DNA of 64,000 bases from Lactobacillus sp. Lineage in GTDB: Bacteria > Bacillota > Bacilli > Lactobacillales > Lactobacillaceae. Position 1 is the stretch's first letter; each line of letters opens with the position of its first letter. The DNA lies in assembly GCA_022651245.1 (NCBI GenBank), contig JALCQM010000008.1, positions 1-64,000 on the forward strand. The letters are read 5' to 3'. Positions 25,683 through 33,225 of the stretch are shown here, one piece after another. The notes under the pieces were generated by a model, which ran no database searches, was not told the origin of the DNA, and worked only from the letters and a program-made list of their open reading frames with translations. The translations under genes and the position numbers were made by a program.

Positions 25683-26179
25683 TGAAAGTGATCTTGATCG
25701 GCTTTATGGGTAGTGGTAAGTCTACAATCGGGCGCGGATTAGCGGACCGGTTAGCGGTGGCACATACGGATCTGGATGAATTGATCGTTCAAACGGCAGG
25801 TTGTAGTATTCCTGATATTTTTTCCCGCGAAGGCGAGCAAGGCTTCCGTCAGCGAGAAACGGCTTGTTTACGCCAAGCCGTTTTAGGTTCGGGAATTTTA
25901 TCCACTGGGGGTGGTACCGCCGTGCAGTCAGTCAATCGGGCTGTTTTAGCACAAGCGCAGTCACCGGTAGTTTGGCTGACGGCGACGCCAGAAACCGTCG
26001 CTCAGCGGATCGGTGATGATGCCAATCGGCCCTTGGGCCGGCCGGATCAATTAGCACAGTTGCTGGCAGCACGAACAAAAGGGTATCAAGCAGTCGCCGA
26101 CTTAGTGATACCAACAGATCACCTTGCGCCTAGTGCCATTATTGCGCGTATCCAGTCTTGGCTGGCGCGACAGGCATAA
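25682..26179 (+). CDS. aroK: Shikimate kinase
   Basis: A 165-residue P-loop kinase phosphorylating shikimate. Walker A GFMGSGKSTIG is at 7-17, the shikimate-binding D-x-D pair is in HTDLDELI (about 32-39), FSREGEQGFRQRE provides the conserved Arg, STGGGTAV is the glycine-rich loop, and NRPLGRP is the lid. It is the last gene of the operon and translationally coupled to tyrA. A long hairpin lies 35 bases after the stop. The operon lacks aroB, aroD and aroE, which must lie elsewhere. Confidence 0.96.
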   Translation: MKVILIGFMGSGKSTIGRGLADRLAVAHTDLDELIVQTAGCSIPDIFSREGEQGFRQRETACLRQAVLGSGILSTGGGTAVQSVNRAVLAQAQSPVVWLTATPETVAQRIGDDANRPLGRPDQLAQLLAARTKGYQAVADLVIPTDHLAPSAIIARIQSWLARQA

Positions 26180-26213
26180 GTGGGCACAAGCATGAGGGAT
26201 GCGCGTCTATAAG

Positions 26214-26270
26214 ACAAAACGCCATTGCGTCACGATTCATTCTTTGAGTCGCGGCGTAATGGCGTTTTGT
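26214..26270. repeat. Long intergenic hairpin (class A, copy 2)
   Basis: ACAAAACGCCATT and AATGGCGTTTTGT form the outer 13 bp; the stem continues inward with G-T pairs to CACGATTC-ATTCTTT-GAGTCGCGG. It follows aroK and precedes glnR on the same strand, so it could end the aromatic transcript (the right arm contains TTTT). The apical part nearly matches the hairpin at 43410. Confidence 0.78.
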
Positions 26271-26381
26271 ATTTTGGGGGGTGTATCTGGTGCGCGGCCA
26301 TAACGTCCGGCCTGTTGCCCATTTTGATCCACAAATGGTCTAGACTAGAGAAAACGCTTTACTAACATTTTTTTAGATAGA

Positions 26382-26398
26382 TGTTAGGTTAAGTCACA
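26382..26398 (+). promoter_or_regulatory. GlnR operator upstream of glnR
   Basis: TGTTAGGTTAAGTCACA matches the GlnR/TnrA consensus TGTNAN7TNACA at every fixed position. It ends eight bases before the -35 hexamer of glnRA, the usual place for nitrogen-dependent autorepression. Confidence 0.85.
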
Positions 26399-26405
26399 TT
26401 CACCG

Positions 26406-26434
26406 TTGACGCGGCTAATTCGGGTTGTTAGTAT
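26406..26434 (+). promoter_or_regulatory. Promoter of glnR-glnA
   Basis: TTGACG at 26406-26411, 17-base spacer, TAGTAT at 26429-26434, directly downstream of the GlnR box. Confidence 0.8.
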
Positions 26435-26462
26435 GAACACTGTTATGAAAGGGGCCTTGTTT

Positions 26463-26822
26463 ATGCCAGATATCGGCGATTTGAGAACTAGGTGTGTGCT
26501 GCCAATTGGTACAGTGATCCAGTTGACAGATCTCACCGCGCGTCAGATTCGGTATTATGAGGCTCAGGATCTGGTCCATCCTGAACGGACGGCGGGCAAT
26601 CACCGGATGTATTCATTGAATCATGTCGATACCCTGTTAGAAATCAAAGGGCAGCTAGCTGACGGCTTCAGCTTAGCCGACATTAAGCAATTGATGCATC
26701 CGCGCCACCATGAACCAAATAGTGACGAGGAAGTACGCCAGATGCTGAGAGATGAGCTGATGAACCAGAGTCGCTTGAATCAGGGAAGCAAGCTACAACA
26801 GGGATTCGGTTTCCGGCCGTAA
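26463..26822 (+). CDS. glnR: GlnR nitrogen regulator (MerR family)
   Basis: A 119-residue MerR-type repressor of glutamine and ammonium genes. The winged helix-turn-helix is at about 12-80 (TARQIRYYEAQDLVHPERTAGNHRMYS). The C-terminal tail ends QGSKLQQGFGFRP, matching the autoinhibitory tail by which feedback-inhibited glutamine synthetase controls GlnR in Bacillus. The start ATG 26463 follows AAAGGGG. It is 27 bases upstream of glnA and has a consensus GlnR box in its promoter, so autoregulation is likely. Confidence 0.95.
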   Translation: MPDIGDLRTRCVLPIGTVIQLTDLTARQIRYYEAQDLVHPERTAGNHRMYSLNHVDTLLEIKGQLADGFSLADIKQLMHPRHHEPNSDEEVRQMLRDELMNQSRLNQGSKLQQGFGFRP

Positions 26823-26849
26823 CACTATTTGAAAAGGAGCCCAATTAGT

Positions 26850-28193
26850 ATGGCAAAGAAGACGATCACCGCCGAAGAAATCCGGCAAAGCGTAGAAGAA
26901 GAAAACGTGAAGTTTCTCCGACTGATGTTCACTGATGTCAACGGCATCATCAAGAATGTTGAAGTGCCGGTTTCACAACTCGAAAAGGTGTTAACGAATA
27001 AGATTGCTTTTGATGGCTCATCCATCGATGGCTTCGTGCGTATCGAAGAAAGTGATATGCGGCTCTATCCTGATTTTGACACCTGGTTATTGTTCCCTTG
27101 GGGCAATGAGCATGGGAAGGTTGCCCGCTTGATCTGTTCCGTACATAAGTCAGACGGAACGCCATTCGCCGGTGACCCCCGGAATAATCTGATTCGCGTG
27201 ATCGACAAGATGAAGAAGGCGGGCTTTTCCGCCTTTAACATTGGCCCTGAGCCAGAATTCTTCTTGTTCAAGTTAGATGAGAACGGACAGCCGACCACGC
27301 ACCTGAATGATAAAGGCTCGTACTTTGACTTTGCCCCGTTGGACCTCGGTGAAAATTGCCGGCGAGACATCGTGTTGGAACTCGAAAAAATGGGCTTTGA
27401 AGTGGAAGCTTCCCACCATGAAGTTGCCCCTGGCCAACATGAGATTGATTTCAAGTATGCGGACGCCTTAGCGGCTGCTGATCATATCCAGACGTTCAAG
27501 CTGGTCGTGAAGTCGATCGCCCGTAAGTATGGCTTGTATGCGACCTTCATGCCGAAGCCACTACAAGGTATTAATGGTAGTGGGATGCACATCAACATGT
27601 CCTTGTTCACCAATGAAAAGAACAATGCCTTCTTCTCTGAAGAAGGTGAAGACCAGCTGAGTGAAACGGCTATGCACTTCTTGGCTGGGTTATTGGAACA
27701 TGCTCGGGGATTGACCGCAATCAATAACCCGACCGTCAACTCATACAAGCGGCTGGTCCCAGGATTTGAAGCGCCTGTCTATATTGCGTGGTCTGGGACG
27801 AATCGGAGTCCTTTGATTCGAGTTCCGCAATCGCGTGGTTTGTCCACCCGTTTGGAATTACGGAGCGTTGATCCAACCGCAAACCCGTATCTGGCAATTG
27901 CTGCGATCCTTGAAGCCGGATTAGATGGAGTGGGTAACGGCTTGACTCCTGAAGATGCCATTGATCGTAACATTTACCGGATGCAAGATACTGAACGTAA
28001 GGCGAATCATATCCAAGATTTGCCATCGACGTTGCACAACGCGCTTAAGGATCTCAGTAAGGATCCTGTGGTCAAAGGGGCGTTGGGCGATCACTTATAC
28101 CAAAGCTTCAAAGATTCTAAGGACCTGGAATGGGCAGCTTATCGTCAAAGCGTTTCTGAATGGGAACGCGATCAATACTTGGAACTATACTAA
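26850..28193 (+). CDS. glnA: Glutamine synthetase, type I-alpha
   Basis: A 447-residue dodecameric glutamine synthetase making glutamine from glutamate, ammonium and ATP. The beta-grasp domain includes FDGSSIDGF. The catalytic domain has the family signatures [31 protein letters not shown] and the [25 protein letters not shown] segment. The length (about 444) and lack of the adenylylation Tyr motif place it in the Gram-positive alpha group, controlled by feedback and by binding to GlnR. ATG 26850 follows AAAAGGAG. A terminator closes the operon. Confidence 0.98.
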   Translation: MAKKTITAEEIRQSVEEENVKFLRLMFTDVNGIIKNVEVPVSQLEKVLTNKIAFDGSSIDGFVRIEESDMRLYPDFDTWLLFPWGNEHGKVARLICSVHKSDGTPFAGDPRNNLIRVIDKMKKAGFSAFNIGPEPEFFLFKLDENGQPTTHLNDKGSYFDFAPLDLGENCRRDIVLELEKMGFEVEASHHEVAPGQHEIDFKYADALAAADHIQTFKLVVKSIARKYGLYATFMPKPLQGINGSGMHINMSLFTNEKNNAFFSEEGEDQLSETAMHFLAGLLEHARGLTAINNPTVNSYKRLVPGFEAPVYIAWSGTNRSPLIRVPQSRGLSTRLELRSVDPTANPYLAIAAILEAGLDGVGNGLTPEDAIDRNIYRMQDTERKANHIQDLPSTLHNALKDLSKDPVVKGALGDHLYQSFKDSKDLEWAAYRQSVSEWERDQYLELY

Positions 28194-28208
28194 TCCTTTT
28201 CAAAAAAA

Positions 28209-28232
28209 GCTCGCCATTGGCGGGCTTTTTTT
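28209..28232 (+). terminator. Intrinsic terminator of glnRA
   Basis: GCTCGCC-ATT-GGCGGGC followed by seven Ts, 15 bases after the glnA stop. Confidence 0.93.
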
Positions 28233-28286
28233 ACGTTCGTAATGCGCAGGTAGGCTGTTGTGTGAACGTTAAGCGCATAAACCGGT

Positions 28287-30683
28287 TCATTGATTGGCAG
28301 TCTCCTTGCGCTGTGGCAGGATCAGGTGGCTAGTTTTGAGGTCGAGATGATAATTGACCACGGCTGTAGGCCGTATTGTTTGCGCCATATCAGCGCCGTG
28401 AATAATGAGCGTCAGTTGCCGGTCGGCTGGTAGTAGATAGTGCGTCGGCTGTAGGTCAAAGCTGACCGTAAACGGTTTTCCCGGAACGATAGTTTGAGTG
28501 GTATAGGCGTTTTCGGGATTTTGTAAGTTCAAGTGGCCGTAGCTGATCAGCTTGCTAGGCGTGGTGTGAGGGCTAAACCCAAATTCGACGATATTTTGCG
28601 TTTTAAAATCATAGCCTAGCTGATAGCCATCTCGGGCAACCAGCCCAGCATTAGGGGTCAAGCGCTTCGCGTCTCCAAGGTCGATCAGGCGCGCACTTAA
28701 AATGGCGGTGGGGGCGTCGAGCCATAACGTTAAGTTAAGGTGCGGCGTGCCTTCGATCAGTAACGGCTTCGACTGTTTGGGCAGGGTCAGCCACAAGCGG
28801 CTGTCGGCGTATGCACTGTTGGGTGCGATGATGGCAGCTTCAAAGTCGGCAGCGTCATCGTGTTGTGCCGTGAAAATAGCCGTTGCGTTATCCGCAAAGC
28901 TAGCCCGTGTGCTTGAAAAGGTCGTCGCCAAGTTCAGGTCTTGCTGAGGTTGGCCTGGCGTTGCAAAATCACGATAAGTGTGCCACGTTTCGGGAGTCAG
29001 GTTATCTTGAACGGTGACATTTGGAATCTGCTCAGGCGCGTGGTTTGCGACATCCAGTAATTCATAACTTAGCCAGAGGTTCATCATGTCAGTAAAGTCT
29101 AAGGAGCGGACATTATCGAGATAGACGTGTTGGCCTTGATGTAAGAAAAGCTTCTTGTTGATGGGCAGTGAGCGCAGACCTTGCCATAATTTGAGCACAT
29201 TAGCAGGCTTGACGTTGGTATCATTCAAGCCGTGAACGCAGACGACATCGCAGTGGATACGCTCAAGGTGATTGCGGTAGTTACGCTCATCCCACCAAGC
29301 ATTATAATCACCGGTCAGGCGATCTTGGCCTTTTTGAATGGCCGTCAAGCTTTTTTGCCATGCGGCGTCAACGAGGCGCATTTCACCGGGAGATTTAAGC
29401 CGCGAAAAAGTGTCAACTGCTAAGACGTCGGCGTCTTCTCCTTGAAAGCCACCCGGGGCGACCACCAAGCCATTTTCGCGGTAATAATCATACCAACTCG
29501 AGATCGCGGCTTCGCTGATCACGGTTTTTAGCCCGTCTACACCGCTGGTAGCAGCGGCAATGGCCAAAGTACCAAGGTATGATTTGCCCGTCATGGCGAC
29601 TTTGCCGTTACACCACCATGCTGTGATGGTCGTGTGGCCAGTGCGATCAGTGAAGGCGCGACGCTTGCCGGTAAGCCATTCGATTACGGCTACGGCGCTG
29701 GCAGTTTCACTTTCTCCGCCAATGCTCCGGAGACCATCGGACCCCAGTGTGCCCACACCGCCGGAATAAACCGTGGCGAATCCGCGTGCCAAAAAATAGT
29801 CGTTCAAGGCGTAAATACCATTCTCAGCACCATACACGGACGCGGTCGTGGTTTCAGCGGTTGCTTGTCGGTTCGGCAGTTGGGGCTGCTTCGTTGCGTG
29901 GTAAGTCACGTCTTCGCGTCTGTGACTGCTTGTTTTGACGGCAAGCTGTGATGCAGGGGTGTGAGTGGCTTCTTCAACCGGATTGGTCCCGTGGAAATAC
30001 GGGTTAGCCGTGAATAAAGCCGGCATTTTAAGTGCCGTGTCTGTTGCTGCAGGGCGAAAAATGGTCGTCTCAAGTAAGTCCCGTTGCCCGTCATGGTCGG
30101 TATCTAGGTCAGACTCGATCCAGACGACTTCGCGGTGAACGTGATGGACATCAAAAACGGGCTGGCTCTTGCCGTTGAAGAAGCAATACTTGGGCTGTGG
30201 GGCTTGCTGTTGCACCCGGAAAAAGCCGCGGTTGGCGAGGTCATCTAGGTAAGTGCTGAGCTTCGGGGTTCGTGTGTTTAATAATAGGTACAAAGCCGTT
30301 AAAAATTCGGCAGTGGTCGTGATATCAGATGCAATCACAGGGAGCTTAGCAGCCAACATCGTTTGGAGACTATCAGCGAGCTGCTCTCGGCTAGGCATAA
30401 AGCCGAGTAGTTGCAACGCGACGGCGTAAAAGGTTTCCCGGGGCCAAGTTGCTGGGGTGGTTTGTAACCACTCAGCTAAGGATTGGTGGGCGTTAATGAC
30501 AATCATGCTGATTGCGTCCGCCTTAGCTTTCGGAGTGAGTGCTTCGGGAAATAAGCGGGGCAAATTGCGTTTAAGTGATTCAGCTAAAGGCCGGCTTGTT
30601 TGGACGTCAAAGCCAATATTGTCGAGTTCACATAACTGCTGCGTGGTCGTAGGCGTCAACCGCCCAAATTGATTTAGTTTCAT
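28287..30683 (-). CDS. pepX: Xaa-Pro dipeptidyl-peptidase PepX
   Basis: A 798-residue cytoplasmic serine peptidase releasing X-Pro dipeptides, important in growth on proline-rich casein. The N-terminal lactobacillus-specific domain (about 1-150) precedes the alpha/beta hydrolase domain with the nucleophile in GKSYLGTL (about 375-382), the Asp in HGLNDTNVKP and the His in HQGQHVY. The jelly-roll C-terminal domain (about 550-798) is complete. ATG 30683 follows GAGGT; a longer reading by 21 codons has no ribosome site. It is convergent with glnA and read alone. Confidence 0.97.
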   Translation of the reverse strand: MKLNQFGRLTPTTTQQLCELDNIGFDVQTSRPLAESLKRNLPRLFPEALTPKAKADAISMIVINAHQSLAEWLQTTPATWPRETFYAVALQLLGFMPSREQLADSLQTMLAAKLPVIASDITTTAEFLTALYLLLNTRTPKLSTYLDDLANRGFFRVQQQAPQPKYCFFNGKSQPVFDVHHVHREVVWIESDLDTDHDGQRDLLETTIFRPAATDTALKMPALFTANPYFHGTNPVEEATHTPASQLAVKTSSHRREDVTYHATKQPQLPNRQATAETTTASVYGAENGIYALNDYFLARGFATVYSGGVGTLGSDGLRSIGGESETASAVAVIEWLTGKRRAFTDRTGHTTITAWWCNGKVAMTGKSYLGTLAIAAATSGVDGLKTVISEAAISSWYDYYRENGLVVAPGGFQGEDADVLAVDTFSRLKSPGEMRLVDAAWQKSLTAIQKGQDRLTGDYNAWWDERNYRNHLERIHCDVVCVHGLNDTNVKPANVLKLWQGLRSLPINKKLFLHQGQHVYLDNVRSLDFTDMMNLWLSYELLDVANHAPEQIPNVTVQDNLTPETWHTYRDFATPGQPQQDLNLATTFSSTRASFADNATAIFTAQHDDAADFEAAIIAPNSAYADSRLWLTLPKQSKPLLIEGTPHLNLTLWLDAPTAILSARLIDLGDAKRLTPNAGLVARDGYQLGYDFKTQNIVEFGFSPHTTPSKLISYGHLNLQNPENAYTTQTIVPGKPFTVSFDLQPTHYLLPADRQLTLIIHGADMAQTIRPTAVVNYHLDLKTSHLILPQRKETANQ

Positions 30684-30802
30684 CTTTTTACCTCGTTTCG
30701 TCTGGTGCCTTGCATTTAGTTTAGTCGCCACTGACAGATACCGCAAGGGATTGGCGTTGACACGATGAGCGGGGTTACATATAATAATTAGGTTCTAACG
30801 AT

Positions 30803-30876
30803 GTACCAGTAGCTCAGTTGGATAGAGCAATGGTCTTCTAAACCATCGGTCGCGAGTTCGAATCTCGCCTGGTACA
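30803..30876 (+). tRNA. trnR: tRNA-Arg (anticodon TCT)
   Basis: A full cloverleaf of 74 bases: acceptor GTACCAG/CTGGTAC, D arm GCTC-AGTTGGATA-GAGC, anticodon stem ATGGT/ACCAT around CTTCTAA (anticodon TCT), T arm GCGAG-TTCGAAT-CTCGC. CCA is not encoded. A terminator follows 30 bases later. It reads AGA codons. Confidence 0.98.
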
Positions 30877-30905
30877 TATTGGGTACTTTGATCAGTTTGT
30901 TATCA

Positions 30906-30949
30906 TGCTAGGGTAGTGGCGGGGGTCCCGAAGCTACCTTAGCATTTTT
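30906..30949 (+). terminator. Terminator after tRNA-Arg
   Basis: TGCTAGGGTAG pairs with CTACCTTAGCA (one G-T pair) around a GC-rich loop and is followed by five Ts. Confidence 0.8.
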
Positions 30950-31198
30950 GTTTGCCTTTAAGTTGCCATTTTAAGCGTTCAATAAACGGGGCTGAGGAAC
31001 ATCCTCGCAGAACGCATCCTGTATCAGAAATCGGCCGTTGTTATGATACAGTTTCTATTTTAATAGTTGCAACAGCTGGCGGGTTGCGTGACGTGGCCTA
31101 AAAATATGAGTACAGTTATGCGGTTCTTATTATTTTATTCTAGGGAGACCGGTTGCCTAAAGCTCTGACTTTTTTTGACGAAACCGACAGCTAGGCGT
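30950..31198. other. Non-coding stretch after tRNA-Arg
   Basis: No open reading frame with a ribosome site was found on either strand. Two hairpins stand out: GAGGA-ACA-TCCTC near 30994-31006 and CTGTATCA...TGATACAG at 31019-31051 with a 17-base loop. No integrase, duplicated tRNA end or attachment repeat was seen. A run of seven Ts at 31170-31176 is not preceded by a good stem. Confidence 0.4.
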
Positions 31199-31227
31199 TT
31201 GACAAACTTACAAAATAATAGTATATT
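31199..31227 (+). promoter_or_regulatory. Strong promoter of the 40-residue peptide gene
   Basis: TTGACA at 31199-31204, 17 bases, TATATT at 31222-31227, in an AT-rich context. A TSS is expected near 31234. Confidence 0.87.
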
Positions 31228-31281
31228 ATAGACATCGCTACCAGAAGACCATTCACGTGTTATCGAATGGAGGTAATTTAT

Positions 31282-31404
31282 ATGAAATATCGGATTCAGT
31301 TAGATACCGTCACCCAGCAGTTCATCGCGATCGATGTCCACGACCAGCAACATCAAGGTATGGGCCGCACGATCGAGCAAGCGGTGGCACAACTCGAACG
31401 ATAA
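31282..31404 (+). CDS. Orphan 40-residue soluble peptide
   Basis: The product begins MKYRIQLDTVTQQFIAIDVH and ends QAVAQLER, with no signal or membrane segment. The beta-alpha look (short strands followed by a C-terminal helix) resembles the N-terminal strand of small HicB/RHH-type or DUF-like proteins, but it is too short to assign. It has a strong promoter, GGAGGT six to nine bases before ATG, and its own terminator, so it is probably expressed. The sequence CCATTC at 31250-31255 can pair with GAATGG at 31264-31270 just before the ribosome site, which may modulate translation. Function unknown. Confidence 0.72.
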   Translation: MKYRIQLDTVTQQFIAIDVHDQQHQGMGRTIEQAVAQLER

Positions 31405-31409
31405 GTGTT

Positions 31410-31435
31410 AACGCTAGGCGCTTGCCTGGCGTTTT
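31410..31435 (+). terminator. Terminator of the 40-residue peptide gene
   Basis: AACGCTAGGC-GCTT-GCCTGGCGTT with a short T tract, five bases after the stop codon. Confidence 0.85.
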
Positions 31436-31471
31436 TGTTTTGGCGTATACTAGAGTTCCTTGGCAGGGGCA

Positions 31472-31500
31472 GGCCCGAGTTCTTTTCGGGCCGTTTTTTT
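31472..31500 (+). terminator. Second intrinsic terminator, possibly ending a very short RNA
   Basis: GGCCCGA-GTTCTTT-TCGGGCC is followed by GTTTTTTT. A TATACT at 31446-31451 lies about 25 bases upstream, so the stretch could encode a transcript of some 45 bases, or simply be a back-up terminator. Confidence 0.7.
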
Positions 31501-31529
31501 ATGGGACAAAAAAAGCCAGCCGAAGCTGA

Positions 31530-31775
31530 CTAGTGTTGGCGGCGTAAATAGTAGCGTAGTCCGAATAGACCGCCAGTCGTGAGAATAATCCAGAATAAGT
31601 AGAGAATCATAAAGCCGCTGGACCAAGTGAAAAGTTTGCCAGCAATCAACAATAAGCAGAGACTGACAATGACGACCGCGATCACGTTTAAAGGCCGGGG
31701 GATCCGGGCAATGATCGTGATCAGCAGGCCACCGGTGATTAAAAATATTAAGAGATCAATGAGTGCGATTAACAT
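31530..31775 (-). CDS. Small hydrophobic membrane protein, unknown function
   Basis: An 81-residue protein with three predicted transmembrane segments (about 2-22, 28-45 and 50-73) and a basic end (RYYLRRQH), giving a cytoplasmic C-terminus by the positive-inside rule. The start ATG 31775 follows AGGGGG. No family was recognised. It lies alone on the minus strand between two forward transcription units, and is divergent from the rplU operon. Confidence 0.65.
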   Translation of the reverse strand: MLIALIDLLIFLITGGLLITIIARIPRPLNVIAVVIVSLCLLLIAGKLFTWSSGFMILYLFWIILTTGGLFGLRYYLRRQH

Positions 31776-31855
31776 GGCGTGCCCCCTTCATGGCGAAAGT
31801 ATACCTGACTAGACAATCAGCGACAAGCGTTGAAGGGGAATATTCCGGGCGATAG

Positions 31856-31884
31856 TTGCGTCTAATTGGTTTTTTTGATACAAT
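31856..31884 (+). promoter_or_regulatory. Promoter of the rplU operon
   Basis: TTGCGT at 31856-31861, a 17-base spacer ending in TGA, and TACAAT at 31879-31884 (extended -10). Confidence 0.75.
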
Positions 31885-31892
31885 CAATCCGT

Positions 31893-31990
31893 TGTATTTG
31901 TCACCCCTCATCTGCAACCGCGCAATGTTAGGTTTTCAAGCATAGCACCTAACTTGGCGAGTCTTCAGGGGAATTAGCCTACGGGCAACA
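31893..31990 (+). ncRNA. L21 leader (ribosomal protein autoregulatory RNA)
   Basis: The 5' leader of rplU-prp-rpmA shows the expected closing pairing of CACCCCT with AGGGGAA and an internal hairpin GTTAGGT...ACCTAAC (31928-31954). Position and architecture match the L21 leader of Firmicutes, thought to bind L21 and repress its own operon. The assignment rests on position and pairing; a covariance-model score was not available. Confidence 0.75.
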
Positions 31991-32003
31991 GGAGGTGCAC
32001 AAG

Positions 32004-32315
32004 ATGTACGCAATTATCAAGACTGGCGGGAAGCAATACAAGGCTGAAGTCGGCGAAGCACTTTACGTCGAGAAGCTCGATGCAGAACAAGGTGCGACCG
32101 TTACCTTTGATCAGGTTATCCTGGTCGCAGGTGAAGGTGACGCTAAGATCGGCACACCAACGATCGACGGCGCAACCGTAACCGGTAAGGTGGAAAAGCA
32201 AGGCAGTGAAAAGAAGGTCGTTACCTTCAAGTACAAGCCTAAGAAGCATTCCCATCAAAAGAAGGGTCACCGCCAACCTTATACGAAGGTTGTCATTGAC
32301 GCGATCAACGCTTAA
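32004..32315 (+). CDS. rplU: 50S ribosomal protein L21
   Basis: A 103-residue L21, binding 23S rRNA domain II. It opens [20 protein letters not shown] and has the C-terminal basic motif [23 protein letters not shown] that carries the family signature. ATG 32004 lies seven bases after GGAGGT. A reading from GTG three codons upstream would begin inside the ribosome site. It is first in the L21-Prp-L27 operon. Confidence 0.98.
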   Translation: MYAIIKTGGKQYKAEVGEALYVEKLDAEQGATVTFDQVILVAGEGDAKIGTPTIDGATVTGKVEKQGSEKKVVTFKYKPKKHSHQKKGHRQPYTKVVIDAINA

Positions 32316-32327
32316 TCGGCACGACAC

Positions 32328-32672
32328 ATGATCAAAGCACGCTTTACCCGCGATGCGCGGGGTAACCTCATTCGGTTCACGATGACCGGACATGCCGATT
32401 CGGGTGAATATGGCCAAGACATCGTCTGTGCTGCGGTTTCGGCCGTGGCGATTGGCGCAGTCAATGGGATCGAAGCCCTCGCCGGATTCGAACCAGGCGT
32501 TGATGCTGATGAGGTGAATGGTGGTCATTTAGTCGTCACTGTGGATCAAACACAGACGGGTGAGCGCCAACACATCGCGCAGATCCTGCTCGAAAACCTT
32601 TTGTTATCGATGCAGAGCATCGCTGAATCGTATGGCGATTATGTCCAGATCAAAACTTCTAATCAATCCTAA
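32328..32672 (+). CDS. prp: Ribosomal-processing cysteine protease Prp
   Basis: A 114-residue protease that removes the N-terminal extension of L27 in Firmicutes. The catalytic pair lies at His22 and Cys34 in GHADSGEYGQDIVCAAVS, the same positions as in the Staphylococcus enzyme. It sits between rplU and rpmA as usual, and the L27 here has the matching cleavable extension. Confidence 0.95.
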   Translation: MIKARFTRDARGNLIRFTMTGHADSGEYGQDIVCAAVSAVAIGAVNGIEALAGFEPGVDADEVNGGHLVVTVDQTQTGERQHIAQILLENLLLSMQSIAESYGDYVQIKTSNQS

Positions 32673-32696
32673 TTCTACATTCGGAGGTGTATCCAC

Positions 32697-32987
32697 ATGT
32701 TAAAGATGAACTTGCAATTCTTCTCTCACCATAAGGGGGGCGGCTCGACTTCTAACGGTCGTAACTCCGCGGGCCGTCGTTTAGGTGCTAAGCGCGCCGA
32801 TGGCCAAACCGTATTGGCTGGGAACATCTTGTACCGTCAACGCGGCACGAAGATCCATCCGGGTCTGAACGTCGGTATCGGCGGCGATGATACTCTTTTT
32901 GCTAAGGCAGACGGCGTCGTTAAATTCGAACGTCTCGGCCGCGACAAGAAGCAAGTATCCGTTTATCCAGCTGCTCAGGCTGAATAA
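32697..32987 (+). CDS. rpmA: 50S ribosomal protein L27 with cleavable N-terminal extension
   Basis: A 96-residue L27, located near the peptidyl-transferase centre. It begins [20 protein letters not shown]: the nine-residue extension ending LQFF is the Prp recognition site, and maturation should expose SHHKGG. The rest matches L27 ([40 protein letters not shown]). It follows GGAGGTG and is closed by a terminator. Confidence 0.98.
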   Translation: MLKMNLQFFSHHKGGGSTSNGRNSAGRRLGAKRADGQTVLAGNILYRQRGTKIHPGLNVGIGGDDTLFAKADGVVKFERLGRDKKQVSVYPAAQAE

Positions 32988-32993
32988 TCTTGG

Positions 32994-33020
32994 AACGCTC
33001 CGGCGACGGGGCGTTTTTTT
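32994..33020 (+). terminator. Terminator of the rplU-prp-rpmA operon
   Basis: AACGCTCC pairs with GGGGCGTT around GGCGAC, followed by seven Ts. Confidence 0.9.
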
Positions 33021-33024
33021 GTCT

Positions 33025-33162
33025 ATGTTTGGCAACGTGACGCGCTTAGCGCAGCTAGGCACTGGAGGTGTCCGTATCGAAAACTCGATTTTGATCACGG
33101 CAGACGACCCGATCGTCTTGACGTCGCAAGCCCCGCCGACTCGCTTTGGCGTGCGGGTTTAA
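33025..33162 (+). pseudogene. Remnant C-terminus of a Xaa-Pro aminopeptidase (PepP/YqhT type)
   Basis: The in-frame stretch ending at TAA 33160-33162 contains GTGGVRIENSILITADDPIV then LTSQAP. This matches the extreme C-terminus of M24 Xaa-Pro peptidases, where the last metal-site region reads xGGVRIED-x-vlvt-x-vLT-x-P. Upstream, the family segment with the metal ligand Glu (EPG) is absent; the fragment begins straight after the rpmA terminator. There is no ribosome-binding site before the only ATG (33025). In many Firmicutes a full-length gene of this family stands directly before efp, so this is best read as the tail of a deleted gene. Confidence 0.72.
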
Positions 33163-33225
33163 CTTGCGTGGGTCACACCTGCTTGATATAGTTAATCTTG
33201 TACGAGACAATAATGGAGGAAACAC

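Noticed and set aside
31974-32528. 184-codon open frame on the minus strand opposite rplU and prp
   Set aside because: It is antisense to two certain genes; no ribosome site or recognisable domain.
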